Shown here: piece after piece, positions 5,404 through 6,281 of the stretch | Layout of the letters: each line of letters begins with the position of its first letter | How positions within the stretch are numbered: position 1 is the first letter of the stretch | Assembly (NCBI GenBank): GCA_021823045.1 | Contig: JAKAPB010000124.1 | Location: forward strand, 1 to 6,281 | Source: Actinomycetes bacterium | Lineage (GTDB): Bacteria; Actinomycetota; Acidimicrobiia; Acidimicrobiales; Acidimicrobiaceae | Direction of reading: 5' to 3' | DNA length: 6,281 nucleotides | The notes under the pieces: generated by a model | The model's input: the letters and a program-made list of their open reading frames with translations, nothing else | Databases searched by the model: none | Told to the model about the DNA's origin: nothing | Position numbers and translations under genes: made by a program

Positions 5404-6203
5404 AGATGACCACGATAGGCAAGATCAATGTTCGGGGAATTTTTGATGGCACCGGCAAGGAGCCGGCTCGCGAGGTTTTGACTAAACCAGGACAAATAGA
5501 CGCTTGGGAGTGTCATTCTGACCTGCTCGATCCAGAAGGAAATCTTGAATTTGCTCTAGGTGGGTTTCTCTTGATAGTGGGTGACCGCAAGATCCTCATT
5601 GATACGGGAGTAGGGACTATAAGTAACGACAAGTACGTCGGTGGACGTTTTTTACAAAGCCTCCGAGATCAAGGGGTTGAACCGGCGGAGATTACCGATG
5701 TGCTCTTCACTCATCTTCACTTTGACCACGTCGGGTGGGCGACCCAAAAGGGGAACGTTGTATTTGACAACGCTACTTATCGAGTGCACCGGGCTGATTG
5801 GAACTATTTTGTCGAATCCCCAGAAGCGAGCCCTGGAGCAATCAGAAAACTCCAGCCCCTGACGCAGCACCTCGAAATATTCGACGAAGATCGGGAGTTA
5901 GTGCCTGGCCTCTCGAGTAGGCACGTCCCCGGCCATACCCCCGGCTCGACCATCTTCACGATATCTTCGGGTTCTGATAGAGCTCTTTTTCTCGGCGATG
6001 TCGTCCACAGTGTCGTCGAGCTGACTGAAGAGGGTTGGGAAGCGGTATTCGACCTAGATCCAGTGGGAGCTAAAGCCGTTAGGTCGATGATATCAGACGA
6101 GCTTGTGACTTCTGGCGACCTGGCTGCAGCGGCACATTTCCCGCAATTTCAATTCGGCAGGATAGTCACGTCCGAAGGGCTCCGTAATTGGAAGTTCGAC
6201 TAG
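5400..6203 (+). CDS. metallo-beta-lactamase-fold hydrolase, candidate lactonase
   Basis: The frame gives 267 residues with a complete dinuclear metal site: HLHFDH (His105, His107, Asp109, His110), His179 in VPGHTPGS, Asp200 in FLGD, and a terminal His246 in AAHFP. The earlier LIDTG (67-70 with preceding Leu) is also typical. This ligand set is shared with AHL lactonases and many other MBL-fold hydrolases, so lactone or ester hydrolysis is plausible but not proven; thioester hydrolysis and other reactions remain possible. No signal peptide is seen, so it is unlikely to be a periplasmic beta-lactamase. The start is TTG 5400, overlapping the upstream TGA, or ATG 5406 two codons in; neither has a clear ribosome site, suggesting translational coupling to the alcohol dehydrogenase gene. 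In this operon it could open a lactone to a hydroxy acid for that dehydrogenase. Confidence 0.9.
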   Translation: MKMTTIGKINVRGIFDGTGKEPAREVLTKPGQIDAWECHSDLLDPEGNLEFALGGFLLIVGDRKILIDTGVGTISNDKYVGGRFLQSLRDQGVEPAEITDVLFTHLHFDHVGWATQKGNVVFDNATYRVHRADWNYFVESPEASPGAIRKLQPLTQHLEIFDEDRELVPGLSSRHVPGHTPGSTIFTISSGSDRALFLGDVVHSVVELTEEGWEAVFDLDPVGAKAVRSMISDELVTSGDLAAAAHFPQFQFGRIVTSEGLRNWKFD

Positions 6204-6210
6204 AACCTAA

Positions 6211-6216
6211 AAAGGA
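6211..6216 (+). promoter_or_regulatory. ribosome binding site of the short-chain dehydrogenase gene
   Basis: AAAGGA lies six bases before ATG 6223 in the 19-base gap after the hydrolase stop codon. It selects 6223 over the out-of-frame ATG at 6216. Confidence 0.6.
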
Positions 6217-6222
6217 TGTGGT

Positions 6223-6281
6223 ATGGACCTAAAACTTGCCGGTAAAAACGTACTAGTAACTGGAGCGGGTCAAGGCCAGAT
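6223..6281 (+). CDS. short-chain dehydrogenase/reductase, N-terminal fragment (3' end outside window)
   Basis: The first 19 codons read MDLKLAGKNVLVTGAGQGQ and run off the window. A short lead-in, a G-K, a hydrophobic beta strand (NVLVT), then T-G-A-G-Q-G is the Rossmann opening of classical NAD(P)-dependent SDR enzymes, which oxidise alcohols or reduce ketones. After G18 comes Gln and then a codon beginning AT (Ile or Met), where the usual TGxxxGxG has a hydrophobic residue and Gly, so the third glycine is absent or displaced. The gene is 19 bases after the hydrolase with its own ribosome site, so it is probably in the same operon. Catalytic Ser-Tyr-Lys residues lie beyond the window. Confidence 0.85.
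   Translation, partial: MDLKLAGKNVLVTGAGQGQ

Noticed and set aside
1..6281. CRISPR array, insertion sequence, prophage, rRNA or tRNA genes
   Set aside because: No regularly spaced repeats, transposase or integrase motifs, terminal repeats or structural RNA signatures were seen on either strand.

Overview
The window carries one complete five-enzyme-type gene set plus two gene fragments, all on the + strand. It reads as a bacterial chromosome, most likely an actinobacterium of only moderate G+C. That placement is an inference. It rests on an AraC-regulator/VOC-protein pair of a style common in actinobacteria, a near-ideal leaderless promoter (TAATAT, six bases, then ATG), and tightly packed or overlapping genes with GTG and probable TTG starts. 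No marker gene fixes the taxonomy.

Left part (1-714). The window opens inside the last 52 codons of an AraC-family regulator, recognisable from its second helix-turn-helix although it has no start codon here. After 132 bases comes a 132-residue VOC (glyoxalase/bleomycin-resistance fold) protein. It probably has its own leaderless promoter. A strong hairpin overlapping its stop codon closes this unit.

Middle (about 715-1292). Nearly 600 bases hold no convincing gene. They are rich in small repeats: three GTTGGAWT direct repeats, a perfect 13-bp tandem duplication, and overlapping inverted repeats that could form alternative hairpins. TACAAT and TATAGT -10-like boxes follow, just before the next gene. 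This looks like the control region of the downstream operon.

Right part (1293-6281). A compact catabolic operon encodes an acyl-CoA synthetase, an aldehyde dehydrogenase, a zinc alcohol dehydrogenase, a metallo-beta-lactamase-fold hydrolase and the first 19 codons of a short-chain dehydrogenase. Gaps are 17 and 19 bases, and two junctions overlap by 4 bases. All catalytic motifs that can be checked are intact.

Together the enzymes can convert alcohol to aldehyde, to carboxylic acid, to acyl-CoA. If the hydrolase is a lactonase and the short-chain dehydrogenase oxidises a secondary alcohol, the set matches all but the Baeyer-Villiger step of a cyclic alcohol/ketone degradation route like that for cyclohexanol. 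The substrate cannot be read from the sequence, and no Baeyer-Villiger monooxygenase lies inside the window.
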